DNA from: Salarias fasciatus
Lineage: Eukaryota; Chordata; Actinopteri; Blenniiformes; Blenniidae
Direction of reading: 5' to 3'
Assembly: GCF_902148845.1 (NCBI RefSeq)
Contig: NC_043758.1
Coordinates: 14,639,177-14,703,176, forward strand
Length of the DNA: 64,000 nt
Shown: piece by piece, positions 22,744 to 34,900 of the stretch
Layout of the letters: each line of letters starts with the position of its first letter
How positions within the stretch are numbered: position 1 is the first letter of the stretch
Translations under genes and position numbers: made by a program
The notes under the pieces: model-generated
Database searches by the model: none
What the model was told of the DNA's origin: nothing
Seen by the model: the letters and a program-made list of their open reading frames with translations, nothing else

Positions 22744-25700
22744 TTATCTGGTCATCAGGTGTTTCTTGGTGTTTTTCTCAGGTCTTAAAAGAATGATGAA
22801 ACATTTGGGAGCAAAAATGCAGAGCAGTAAACCATAGCTTGAGGACAGGATGGCAAAAACCTCCACAGCAACAGTGTATTTCCCAGGAGAGCTGACATAA
22901 GCGGGAACAAAGGCCACCCAAACAGCACAGAAAATCAGCATGCTGAAGGTGATCAGCTTGGCCTCGTTGAAGTTGTCGGGTAGTTTCCGTGCAAAAAAGG
23001 CGAGAATAAGACAGGTGCAGGCCAGCAGGCCAATGTATCCCAGAACCAAAGAGAAGCCCACCACAGACTCCATGGCACACTCAAAGGTGACCTTTGAGCC
23101 TCGGAAACCCAGGTCACGATGAGGCACAGGGGGACTCAGGGACAGCCATGTCGCACAAATGACAATCTGAAAGAGAACAGAAAGAAAGCAGACTGACGTG
23201 ACATAGAAACACATCAATACATTATAATATGAAAGTTACATTGTTAGGATTTCACACAAATACAAGAATATGTGTTGTTTAAAAAAACAATTTCAGCTAT
23301 GTTGGGAAGATGGCTTGATAAAAACTCCACAATAATAATGAAAGGCCAATTGCTCTATGTATTATTACCTCTGCCAAGGAGGTTATGTAATCATGTCAGT
23401 TTGTTGGTTGGTTGGCTGGTTGGCTGGTTTGTTAGCAACATTACGGAAAAAGTAATGGACGGATTGCAATGAAACTTTGTGGAAAGGTGGGCCTTGGGCT
23501 AACTTAGAATTCGTTAAATTTTGGTGATGATCCGGACCACTGTCTGGATCCAGGAATTTTTAAAGGATTCTTTATCATTGAGAGATAGGGCAGTCTTTCA
23601 CATAGTTGGGCAGGCCTGCCGACAGGGGGAGACAAACGGCTCTGTTGTCCTGGGCCCAGGGGAGAACGCACTGGACGCGGAAGCACCGACCCGGAAGCAC
23701 CGCGCACGGAGTTTCTGATCACCTCCCATGTTGTTGGTGATTGATTTGAGCTGTGGCGGAGGTCTGCGCTCTCCGAGTGCCAAATTCTAGTTATTATTAA
23801 AAGGACAAAAGATAATTCAGTGGTAAGCTCTGTTGATAAGAATCCATGCAGAGATTAAAAAGGAAGTCTCTCAAAAGAGCATAGGTGCAAAGTGTTCAAA
23901 GTCTGATTACAAAAAAATACTGCAAATAATTTTTTCTTATAAGTAACTTTTAAACCACATTTAACTGCATTATTAATTGCAGGAAATTGATTCAACTTAC
24001 CTATATGAAAAATATCAATTTAAAACTCTTTTTAATCATGCAAAAAATGGATTGAATAGATTTTATCTCTTTGGAAAGCATAAACTTACCTCGACTCATG
24101 GAAGTGACAGACAACAAATACTTGTGGTTAAGCATTTATGAGTCGAGGTAAACAAACTAAATAAGTGCCAACCAGTAACAGACAATAGCAGAGATTACCT
24201 GTACACAAGTGAGAAGGCAAACACTTCCTCTTTGTTGGCTTGGGCCAAACCACCTGATCAATGCTTCAGCACCAGGACGAGCTGAGCGGAAAGCAGCCAG
24301 AACCACCATGGTCTTCACTTGGAGGCAAGAAACACAAAGAACAAAGCTGATCCCAAAGGTGGCTTGCTGGAACCGACAGGACCAGACAGACGGACGACCG
24401 ATGAACACCAGCGAGCAGAGGAAGCAGAGTTTGAGCGACACGAGCAGCAGGAAGCTCAGCTCTGAGTTGTTGGCTCGTACCTACCAATGACAATATATTT
24501 CAATTACATGGATTTAGAATTTGTATAAAAAGCAAAGTAGAGTTTTATTTATAGGAAGAAAGTTTCCCACCACAGGTGTGTGACGATGCCACAGAAACAC
24601 TACAAACACAGCTGCTGTCACAGTAGTCCCAGCCACAGCCGCTGCTGTAAGAGTGATGCCCAAGGTTTCATTAAAGGACAGGAAATCCAGCTGACGAGGG
24701 ACACAGGTGGTTTGTTCTCCATTGGACCAGAACTCTAACGGACACTGATCACAGTGGAGGGAGCCTGAGAAGGAAAGAGTTCAGAGGAGAGTATGACTGA
24801 TTCATAAAGCTCTGTGACAGTTACTTAGGAGCCTGAAGGCAAAGGTTTTGTGCTGTGTAACATCCTCACCAGATTTGTTGCTGATCTCCCCTTCAGCACA
24901 AGGAACACAGTCAAAGCAACAAGGAGGTTTTCCTTTTCTGATGGTCTTTCGAGTGCCTGGTGGGCAGTTCGCAGAGCACTCCGATATCGGCACCTCAATA
25001 AGAACCAAAGCGTAGTTAGAGCACAGTGACAGACCTGAAAACACTGCCATTTCTTTATTAACCTGATTGGATCCTGTGTTCCACTGAATCGCTGACTCAT
25101 TGAGGTGAAGGTCAAATCCATCCACACGTCCAATCTGGACCAGTTTAAATGACCCATCAGGAGTTTTCTGCCAGTTAACAAGGTCGTATTTTGCGGGAAT
25201 GTCCGCCCCTTGGAAATAGAAGAGTTCACCTTGTGGGGTGGTGAAGTTCACGCTCTTCAAGTGTTGCAACACCTGTGAAATTCCCGCCAAAAAATACAGA
25301 AACTGTGAAATAAAGCTGCAGTCTGTCAACTAATAAAATGCGTGTGATCAATAAATACTTGCAAGACCGTGCTTAGAGAATTCTTGTGCCAAAAATATAT
25401 TCTTTTCAGTTGTTAATAAGCATGTTTACCTCTATGGGTTTGATGTGTTTTGGAGAGTAACAGGCAGAGATGTTTTGTCCAGAAGAGCTCTCTCCATTGG
25501 AGCATGAGAGAAGGCTGTGAAGTGCATGAGCCGCAGCGTAAACGGCAAGGTACACATTATAGGTCACCCTCAACTGAGAGGTGTCTGTGAAGAGATTCTG
25601 CACTTCCTCCAGGGACTCAGTGCCGCTGCATGGTGGCAGAGAAGCTTTCTTGTCTGCAGGATATTTATTTGAAGAAGCATTTGAGGATGGATTGCAACCA

Positions 25701-26785
25701 AACTCCTTCTCCCAGAATTCATACAAAAACCTGTCGTGAGGACGATGAGATGGGTTCAGACTTCTGAGATAATGTTCAAATCCAGGTACAGGTGCGCTTC
25801 GAATTGCAACACCAAGAACTCCGCCTGCTACTTTTCTGGTGACCGGACTCTGGAGAAGGTTTCCACTGGTGCTCCAGGCCTCACTGGCCAGAAACAGTCT
25901 GTCAGTCACCTTGTGGTAATGAGAGGACACATTCACAATCACAACAAGGTTTAAATGTCACAGGTCTGCAGTGCAATCATTGTGCAATGAGAATTTTTTT
26001 TTTTTTTTTATCTCAGCTCCTCACATTTAGCTTGTCCAGCTGCAGAAACAGTTTTCCCACATCTGTATACCAGGAAAATACTAAAATCACTCTAGCAGTG
26101 GAAGCTTGAATAGCAAGTGCGGCTCGTCTGGCATCTCTCCCAATGTTTTCTCTTCCAAGAGTTGCCACAAATGCAACACACACCTCTGCTCCCTGAATCT
26201 CCTCCTGAAATACCTGGAATACCAGTTGAAAAAAGAGAGCATAATGAGAAAAAGGATTTGAATAAATATTGTATAATTACAGTAAATTACTTTGCGTGAT
26301 GTAACACCTTTAATGCCATCTGGCCATATGCAGTGTTTGTTATTACTACGCCGATCCAACTCCAGTTGAAGCGAATGGCAAGATGTGCAAAAGCTCGAGC
26401 TTGGTAAACATCACTGGGGATGGTCCTGAAGAAGGTTGGATACTGAAGCCTGTCACTCAGACAGGGACAGCTGGCCAGATAGCTGATCTGAAAGACACAT
26501 ATGATGGCATAATTTGTTTGAAGGATGTCAGATAATAGTTTTATTTCAAATGGGAAAAACAACAAAACAACACAAATCAACAACCCCAGAATAAAAACCA
26601 AACTCACCATCGGTACAAAGAGGGAGGCCAGGAGTCTGGAAACTATCTTGCTTGATTGAGTTGTGGCACAACCAATAATCAACGGAACCAGTGAACTTCC
26701 TGCTGACAACGGAATGCATTAATAGAATTTTTGCAAGGTCCTTTAAAAAAATACATCATATTAAACTTTGTTAAAGAGAGAGACG

Positions 26786-26845
<60 letters not shown>

Positions 26846-27507
26846 CAGAGAGAGAGAGAGAGAGACACAGAGAGAGAGAGAGACAGAGAGAGAGAGAGAG
26901 AACACAGTCATTAGTTCACCTTTTTTGCTTTGGACTTCCTCTCCTTTTCCAGAAGAACAATATAGAGGTTGAGCAGGTCTACAGTTGAAGCTGTCTCCTC
27001 CGATCAGTGAGAATGTCGACTTCAGAGACAATGAAGGGATCGCACAATCGTCAAAGATGTGGTAGCCCAGCTTGACACCTGGCAGTAGAGTTCTACTATG
27101 ATTGATTTCTTCCACTGCAAACAGCATAGCATATATGTACTGCAATGGAAGAACTTGCAAACTGAAAAGATATGAAAAGAACACATTGTGAATTCATCTT
27201 TTTTTTCCTGTCATTGTAATTGAAAAATCAATCAGTCATACCCAGTACAAGGTTTGTTGTGAGGCTGCAGAGTGAAGTCATCGTCTCTTGCTGCAGGTTG
27301 ATGATGAAGATTGAAGAGCCCGCCGATGACAATATCTCCATCCTGGAACAGGTGTGATCTGCCTGCTGCTCCCCACCGCATGCAAGACATATTCTTAACA
27401 CACTGCTGTTCTACTCCGTGTGCCGGCTGTTCGACAGCACGCTCCACCAGGAGCAGGGATGGAGCACAGCAACACCACAGAGCAACGAGCCACAAGATCA
27501 GTAACAT
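22744..27507 (-). CDS. V2R-4: V2R/OlfC-type olfactory receptor, second subfamily, 11 exons
   Basis: Exons from 5' to 3' on the minus strand: 27507-27242, 27161-26920, 26699-26608, 26487-26308, 26213-26025, 25909-25430, 25272-25063, 24993-24870, 24764-24571, 24480-24199, 23166-22744. They total 2682 nt and encode 893 residues. The leader ([20 protein letters not shown]) precedes a ligand domain with IPSD, NTAYG and SEAW, then a nine-cysteine linker (CSANC, CCFDC, LHCDQC, TTC) and seven helices with [15 protein letters not shown]. The transmembrane region, one exon in most class C receptors, is cut into three by introns after TPV and after CVQ. Exon 2 and canonical exon 3 are also split, at sites differing from V2R-1 to -3. 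The intron at 23167-24198 carries a family-A repeat. No inactivating change is seen. Confidence 0.87.
23366..23790 (+). repeat. Family-A repeat in the last intron of V2R-4
   Basis: Begins TTACCTCTGCCAAGGAGG, has a GTTGGTTGG run, and ends GGCGGAGGTCTGCGCTCTCC. The same copy occupies the matching intron position in V2R-5, so it predates that duplication. Confidence 0.7.
26776..26905. repeat. (GA)n microsatellite in an intron of V2R-4
   Basis: About 130 bp of nearly pure GA repeat with a few CA interruptions. The matching intron of V2R-5 has about 60 bp (41760-41820) and V2R-6 only about 20 bp (50130-50150). Confidence 0.85.
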
Positions 27508-27707
27508 GCTGTTCAGATGTACAGATGGTGAAAACAAACTCAGAATGACGGATACGTTCCTCTCCCTGTAATGAAAGATCAACATGTCAAACAAGATGGC
27601 ACTTTCAAACTGAGCTCAGTTCATCTTGAATTATCTCACACAGCACCAACCTTCATCCAAGCTGTCAAGCCCCCCTCCTCTTCCTGCAGATCAGCTGCAC
27701 TTGTGAA

Positions 27708-27715
27708 TATTTATA
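27708..27715 (-). promoter_or_regulatory. TATAAATA box of V2R-4
   Basis: TATAAATA on the minus strand, about 200 bases before the ATG, with a CAGCTG E-box just downstream. The same block lies before V2R-5 (42627-42634) and V2R-6 (50965-50972). The long gap to the ATG could contain a small 5'-UTR intron: a GAAG|GTTGGT donor and a TTTCATTACAG acceptor are both present. That part is inference. Confidence 0.55.
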
Positions 27716-28340
27716 ACAGAAGTTCATCTCTTTTCTAAGTATGCGACATGCACACACCCAGAGTTCCGCCCTATAAGGGAGCAATAGCACAACAACAGCA
27801 TAATTACCTGTGATGACATTGTTTCATAAGCCAAAGTAATCCAAATATGACAGAAGTCTGCAGGGTGGATATATGTACATTTATAAATCTATCTTTTCTG
27901 CAAGTTGGAATTTCAGAGACATGAAACAATAAGAAGGGGAAGAAAAATCAATGAAATACATTTTTGAAAAAATAAAAAAATCATATCAAAGGTGATTGGG
28001 TAAAAACTGTTTCCAAGGAAACTGGATTATAAACAGATCTAAAAAGATAACTAAACAACAAAGTATTAAAATGATAAAAGGAAACATGAACTCATTTTAA
28101 AAGACAAATTTCTACATTTCAATTTTGCTGCATTTCTTTTTTTTTGACACTGAAACGGCTAATTTTATATTTCTGTTTTGTATGATTGTATCTCTTGTTT
28201 AATATTATTTATTATTAGAGCAGGCCCATTTGAAGTCTGCCGAGGCCATTCAAAATTGTGTGTAATTATTTTACAATTCATCAAATATGATTTATAATAG
28301 CTTAAAATACCAAGTCTTTACCAAGATTGTCCCGCCCAAC

Positions 28341-28358
28341 ACACAGACACACGCACAC

Positions 28359-28395
<37 letters not shown>
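28341..28395. repeat. (CA)n microsatellite
   Basis: A CA-dinucleotide run with a few CG interruptions. A longer CA run sits at the equivalent place upstream of V2R-5 (43361-43430). Similarity between the two upstream regions ends at this repeat. Confidence 0.8.
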
Positions 28396-28396
<1 letters not shown>

Positions 28397-30660
28397 CCAC
28401 GAGCAGAGCTGATGATAAATGTAAGATTCTTATGAGGCCACTTTCTCAAACTTTATTCTATCCCTGACCCTCAGACACAGAAGGCAGTCTAAATTCAGTC
28501 ACGCCGAATTGTTCCTCAATATTTACCTTTATTAAGCCTGATTGTGTGTTGAAGGAAAATGTACTTTCTTTTGCGTGGTTTGAGCGCCTGAAAAAGACCC
28601 AGTGGGCCGAAACGTTGCACCAGCAAAACACGTGATTTAAGTTTTTTAATTTTAATTTTTTTTGTCATATTTATGCTTCTTATTTCAGTTTGTGCCATAT
28701 ACCAGCCTTTTCCTCGTGATTTTTCTGATAATTCGGCCGAGTTCAATATGGCAAATAATGAGGAATGGAGCGTGTTTCACTGCAAAAAGCGAGTGTGTGT
28801 TTTTTGACGCTCTTGTTTTGACTGATTTGTTGAGACAGTCGGTTTTTACCAGGGATATAAGAGCATGTCTTTATAAAGATAAAACTGTCCAGAAAGGATT
28901 ATTGAATTGTTTCTGATATTTATACCCTCAAATGGAGGCTGAATGGACTCAAATATTTGTGACAACCTCTATATGTCAGTGGCTGCATACTGGTTCACTC
29001 TCTGTAGGATACACCTGATAGGGTACACCTGTACTTAAATTCCTCCTCATCTCAGGCACACATCGACAGCTGGCTGATGCCCCCGTGCACGCCACCCATG
29101 TGGGCTCAGTAGCACAGTTTTTTGTTATAGTTTAACACACAACCACATCCATGCACACACTGATAATTGACAATCTGTGAATTCTTTGACATTTTGTAAA
29201 TAAAAAGTGCTTAGCCCTGCATCCAGGCCTCTTCGCCGGTCTTTGTTGCAGACTTGGAGCTGGGCTCCTGGTTGTAAAACACACAGCTTCACTGTGAGGT
29301 AAGGCTGGGCTCTGTGCAGGTAAGGTACAACAGTCTCTCTGGTCTCTTCAATGCTTTAAGAGAAGCAGAAACCAGTATTCATGAAAACATAGATATGAAT
29401 CAATATAATTAGACTGGGAAATATCAAAAAAGACTTGACCTGAGTTTGAAACAGTTTAATACAAAAATAGAATCTTTGTTGACAATGATATTCTGCAATA
29501 AAATTATTCAGGAACTGACAAGATTTTGTAATGAAAATAAAACTGCATGAAACCAAACAAGAGAAAACACAACACAAAGTGCAAAGCTGGCCTCCACACG
29601 GTCTCCAGAATGAGGAATAGACTGACAGGGTTTCTTCATCCTCATCCCACCAGCAGCTTTGTCCACCTGCCACAGTAAAAACAAAAACTGAAATTATAAA
29701 AGAAAACACCACTGAACAAACCCTAACATACTATACTAGTATAATCAGGAAGCAGTCTTGGATGTTTTACTTGTCATCAATAGGATAATGCCTGTTAAAG
29801 CTGTAACAAAGTAAGATCATCTTGCAGTCAGCATCAAGTAGTACATTTTTTCAATTCAGGAAGACCATATATTTCACTGTGGTTCATTTCAAACCCCCAT
29901 TTCTCATTTACTGTTTCATAATTGATTCATTTTAACTTAATTTTGTAAAGAAAGAAAAAGCAGTCAGCCTTTTTGTTTCACTATGAATTCAGACAAAAAA
30001 ATAGTGATTGTATTTTATTTAATTTGGATGTTTCAGACTTCCAAATGCATCTAAAGTTTCTCAAGCAGGTTTCACTCACCTTGGTCTTGCAAGTTAACAC
30101 AGTGCCTGTGACTTATGATTCTGTCAACATCGAATCATTTGAAACAGTGACTTCCATATCTTTTTCTGTAATGAGCATAAGCCTATGGCTATACAGCTAT
30201 ATGTATGTAACTGCAAAAACACCAGAGTGCGAGGTTGTCAAGATAGCAAGCAGGGAAACAGCAGTATTTCATTATCACATAAATACATAAAGCTTTCCTG
30301 GTGAATTTGGTGTGGTTGTTGCAGTTCTTTAGGCTGCAGCTCGTCCTGCTCTAAAACACAGACAGCAGCAAGAAAACACACAGGTCCCTGCATTAGGAGG
30401 CTAAATATGGCTCCTCTACTGTGCAGATTCTGACAGATAGTTTTTGATTTGCGTGCATCATATAAGCAATTCAGAAATGGGTAACAGCACAAAATCACTC
30501 ATTAACAGACTGAACTCACCTCTGTCTGTGGTCCGTGGTAGCGGAGTGTCGAGAAAACCACTGAAATTAAGTCGTGATCACGGGAAAACGGAGGAAATAA
30601 AAATAGTGTTCAGTCATGTCCTTTTAGGGCTTCACTAATCAACATACACTTCAGACACCG
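28396..30660. other. Intergenic region without a recognisable gene
   Basis: A short block at 28585-28620 has the CTGAAAAAGACCC...GGGCCGAAACGTTGC pattern seen in the tails of some fish retroelements. A stretch at 28970-29330 with AATAAA near 29200 may be an old retroelement terminal region, but I cannot support a family. Open frames at 29356-29712 and 29973-30290 show no known motif and no usable start or splice context, so I do not call genes. Confidence 0.4.
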
Positions 30661-30830
30661 CTTTTTATCAACTGAACGCCATCCAAGAACGGCGTTTTTT
30701 CCAGACCGGAAAAACGCCGTTACTGAGCGCCGTTCAAGAGCGGTGCCTTTTCTGGCCGGAAACACCGTTCATTACGGCGTTTTAATTTAATAAACGCTGT
30801 TTTTTGCAGCGTTTTTCTCTTTACTGACAC
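30661..30830. repeat. Degenerate hairpin-forming repeat block
   Basis: A perfect 12-base inverted repeat AACGGCGTTTTT pairs across about 10 bases at 30688-30721. Related GCCGTTC/GCGGTG and CCGG-containing pieces follow for another 100 bases. The role is unknown; it may be a subterminal region of a decayed element. Confidence 0.5.
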
Positions 30831-30849
30831 GTAAGTGAGTGACGATTAT

Positions 30850-31650
30850 TGCATCTAATGGCCTGCCATAGTTTCTGGATGTGAATGCGGTGCAGCCGCT
30901 GACGCTTCACTTCCACACGTAGAGAGACGTGCTGGGCAAACTCTCACCCTGGCTGTCCAGGACGCTGAGAAACGGTTACACTCTGCGGTTTGCACGTCTT
31001 CCCACGACTCCTCCATTTGTCGGCCGCTGCTCGGGAGAAGCAGCGGAGAGAGGTGGCCGGGCACGTTAAGGCTGCGGCGAGACACCCGCTGTCACCGAGG
31101 TGACGCGTCCCCGCTCACGTGAGCTGAGATTTTTCCCGCCAGGAAAGCTGAGCGTCTCTCCCCGACGGCGCTGCACGTTACTACACGGCGATGTAGTGAC
31201 GTCAGCGGAGGCGACCTGTCATCTTTCACCCTCTCTTCTCCGCTGGGCTCACAGCGGAGCTGGGAAGATTCCCTGCCGTTATGAGATGCGGAGTGTCAGG
31301 ACGGGTGGAGATGCTGTGACTGCACCTGGACATTTTGGGCTTCTAAAGAGCACAATCCCTCGGATCACAACACGCTCGCACTGCTGGGGCGTGCCGAGCG
31401 CGGCTGTGGCCTCCTCTCCTCCAACGCGGCCGCTCCACCTGCGGTACACCTGCCGACGTCAGACGCGGAAAACATCAGCAGCCGGGACTGCTGTGACTGC
31501 GGTCACACATCCCGCATTTTCTAGAGAGCAGGCTTCCTCACATCATGTGCTGCACTCGCCCGGAAAGGGCGTGTCGAGCCTCGCATTAGTCTCCCCCCCC
31601 ATGAAGGCCGGTCCACCTGAAATGGCCCCTCGCCCCCGAGCACAGCAGAT
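30850..31650. mobile_element. Fragment related to the DIRS-like fossil at 54.4-59.4 kb
   Basis: Two GC-rich blocks resemble inner parts of the downstream DIRS-like element. About 30850-31010 matches 56910-57060 on the opposite strand, and about 31480-31560 matches the region near 58150-58200. The blocks are not collinear with that element, so this is a rearranged, broken fossil. Confidence 0.45.
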
Positions 31651-31984
31651 ACATGTTCTCCATGTATGGTGTATCATTCTGACTCAATTTTTTTAACGGC
31701 TAAAATCATACAGAAATTCATTCTCAGAAGACAACATATTTATCACTTCATTTGATAATTGCAGGTTCTTTTCTGGCCGGACAGGTTTGTTCTTCATGAC
31801 AGAAGAGGGATGAAACAGAACACAGCATGAGAACAACTGATTAAATAGAGAACACAGACACAGAGTGAAATTTTCTTTGAACTTAATTATACTTCACATA
31901 ACCTGAGTAACATGCACTTCTAAAATAATAATGCATTAAAATGTGTGCATCAAAGTTGTTCAAAATTTCTTATCAGGCTGGAGT

Positions 31985-34900
31985 AACTTTAACAATAACA
32001 GTCCGTGCGGAACCAACCTACGAACAACGTGCCGTGGGTGAATTATGCCAACACACGACACAAGCCCCCCCAGAATTCACCCGTAGTCAAAGTCCAGGCT
32101 CCGGGGAGGGACAACAGCCCGACCCCGTTGGACCCCGCGGGCCAACTCCAACGGCCCAGAAACATCGACGTGGGCCGGTTTAACCCTGTCGATGGACACA
32201 GTCTCCTGCCGACCACCAAGGTCCACGATCAGGCTCTTGTCCCCGCGCTGCAGGACCCGAAACGGCCCGTCGTAGGGAGGGCGCAGAGGTCCGCAGTGGG
32301 AATCATGGCGAATAAACACAAAACCTGCCGAGCGTAGGCTGGAAGGCACGTGGGAAACGGGGGGGCCGTGCCGCGACGTGGGAACAGGAACGAAAGCCTC
32401 CTCGGCCTCCAGCAGGGAGGAACGCTGCTTGGCAGCAGACCACAGAGCTGTGGCCTCCGGAATGAAGTCCCCCGGAACGCGCAGCACCTGGCCGCAGACC
32501 AACTCCGCAGACGAGGCCTTCTTTGGGGGTGGTCCTGAGGCCGAGCATGATCCAGGGCAGCTTGTCCACCCAGTTTCCGTCAGTCAAACTGGCACGCAGG
32601 GCGGCCTTCATCGAGCGATGGAACCGCTCGCACAACCCGTTAGCTTGGGGATGATAGGCGGTCCTGCGGTGCAACTTGACCCCCAGACCATCAGCGACCG
32701 CGTTCCAGATCCCCGATGTAAACTGCATGCCGCGGTCAGATGAGAGGTCGGAAGGGGTTCCGAAGCGGGCGACCCACGCCCCGACGAAAGCCCGGGCCAC
32801 ATCAGCAGACGATGTCGAGGCGAGGGGCACGGCTTCCGGCCAGCGGGTTGTTCTGTCCACCATGGTGAGGAGGTAGGTGAAGCCGTGGGACGGGGGCAGG
32901 GGTCCCACCAGGTCGATGTTAACGTGGTCGAACCTCCTCTCGGGGACAGTGAACGGCTCCAATGGGGCTTTAGTGTGGCGGTGCACCTTAGCGCGTTGAC
33001 AGGCCACGCACGAGTCGACCCAAGACCTTACGTCTTTCTTCAGCCCTCTCCAGACGAACTTCAGAGCCACCAGCTTCACCGACGCCTTCCTGCCAGGGTG
33101 GGAGAGGCCGTGCACCGCCTCGGAAACAGTCCTCCGCCAGCCAATGGGAATCAGCGGTCGCGACTGGCCAGTAGAGAGGTCGCACCACAACTTAACGCCC
33201 AAGTCACCGACCGCAACCTCCTCCAGGCGCAGTCCGGTGTCTGAAACCATGAGACTCTGAACCTCCCAGTCCGAAGCCTGCTCCGCCCCCATCCGCGCAT
33301 AGTCCAGCCCCAAATGGACAGCCCCGACGGCTGCCCTGGAGAGGCAGTCCGCGACCACATTGGACTTGCCAGAGATGTGACGGATGTCCATGGTGTACTC
33401 CAAGATGAACGACAGCTGGCGCTGTTGGCGGGCGGACCACGGCTCGGCTAGCTTCAACATGGAGAACGTGAGGGGCTTGTGGTCAACGAAAACTGTAAAC
33501 TCGTGGCCCTCTAGGAAGAAACGAAAGTGGCGGACCGCCAGCCAGACGCCGAGCAGCTCCATGTCGAACGTGCTGTACTTACATTCCCGCTGAACCTGCT
33601 GACGACTGAAAAAGGCGAGCGGCTCCCAGGCACCATCGACCCACTGCTCCAACACAGCGCCAACAGCGAAGTCAGACGCGCCAGTCGTGAGGGTGATCGG
33701 GGCGCCGGGAGACGGGTGGACCAACATGGCGGCCTGGCACAGTGCTGTCTTAGTGTCTTCAAACACCCTGTCCCTCTCAGCAGTCCAGTCAATGTCCTGG
33801 TTGGGGCTTTTGTTCTTCAGGGCCTCGTAAAGTGGGCGCATGACGTGCGCCGCTCGGCGGATGAATTGGTGGTAAAACGTGACCATCCCGAGAAACTCTC
33901 GGAGTCCTCGGGCCGAACGTGGGCGGGGAAAGTCTGATACTGCCTCCACCTTCGACGGGAGGGGGGCGGCTCCGTCCTTCATGATGAAATGTCCTAGGAA
34001 CTGGATGGACGGCGCCCCGAAAACACATTTAGCTGGGTTAATGATGAGGCCATGTTGATCGGGCCTCGTGAAAAGGGCCCAGAGGTGCGTCCTGTGCTCC
34101 TCCTCCGAGGAGCTGGCGACCAGGATATTGTCCAGGTATACGAAGACGAAAGGCATGTCCCTCAATACTGAGTCCATCAGCCGCTGGAATGACTGGGCAG
34201 TGTTCTTAAGCCCAAACGGCATCCTCAAGAACTCGAACAGTCTGAAAGGCATCACCACAGCCGTCTTTGGAATGTCCGCGGGCAAACGGGAACCTGGTGG
34301 TACCCCCGCACGAGGTCCACCTTGGAGAACAGCAACTTCCCCGCCAGGTGACCGGAGAAGTCCTGAATGTGGGGGACGGGGTAGCGGTCAGGCGTGGTGG
34401 CGTCGTTAAGGCGGCGGTAATCCCCACACAGCCACCAGCCCCCATCTGACTTTGGGACCATGTGGAGAGGCGAGGCCCAGGGGCTGTCTGAACAACGAAT
34501 GATCCCAAGCCGCTCCATGTTGGCAAACTCCAGTTTAGCCGCCACCAATCTCTTCAGATTGAGCCGTCGGGCCCTAGCATGGATGGGGGGGCCCTGCGTC
34601 ACGATGTGATGTTCCACACCGTGTTTGGTCGCTGCAGCGGAAAAGGTGGGCCGAGTCGAGTGGACCATCGGAGAGTGAGCCGGAGAGACCGTCGTACGTC
34701 CCCTCGTCGCGGACACACGCCAGGGAGGAGAAGGTCAGCACGTCCACCAGCCGCCCGTTCTTTATGTCCACGAGCAGCCCGTGGGCGCATAGGAAATCCG
34801 CGACGAGGAGGGGAAACAAGACGTCAGTCGTAACAAAGTCCCATGAAAAACGCTGGCCGCTGAAGCATAAGTTCACTGACCTCACGCCGTAGGTCCGGAT

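Noticed and set aside
25943-26024. Reading the exon at 25430-25909 further upstream to include NVSSHYHK
   Set aside because: A TGA lies in frame upstream in V2R-4. A good pyrimidine tract and acceptor precede the valine at 25909, and alignment with other receptors fits KLN joined to VTDR.
28970-29330. Possible solo terminal repeat of a retroelement with AATAAA near 29200
   Set aside because: No second copy, no target duplication and no recognisable ends could be shown.
29356-29712. Minus-strand frame with several cysteines near 29.6 kb, considered as an exon of an unknown gene
   Set aside because: No family motif, no partner exons and no convincing splice sites on both sides.
31100-31696. 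An open frame of 198 codons in GC-rich DNA
   Set aside because: Parts resemble inner regions of the DIRS-like fossil, and GC-rich DNA yields long frames by chance.
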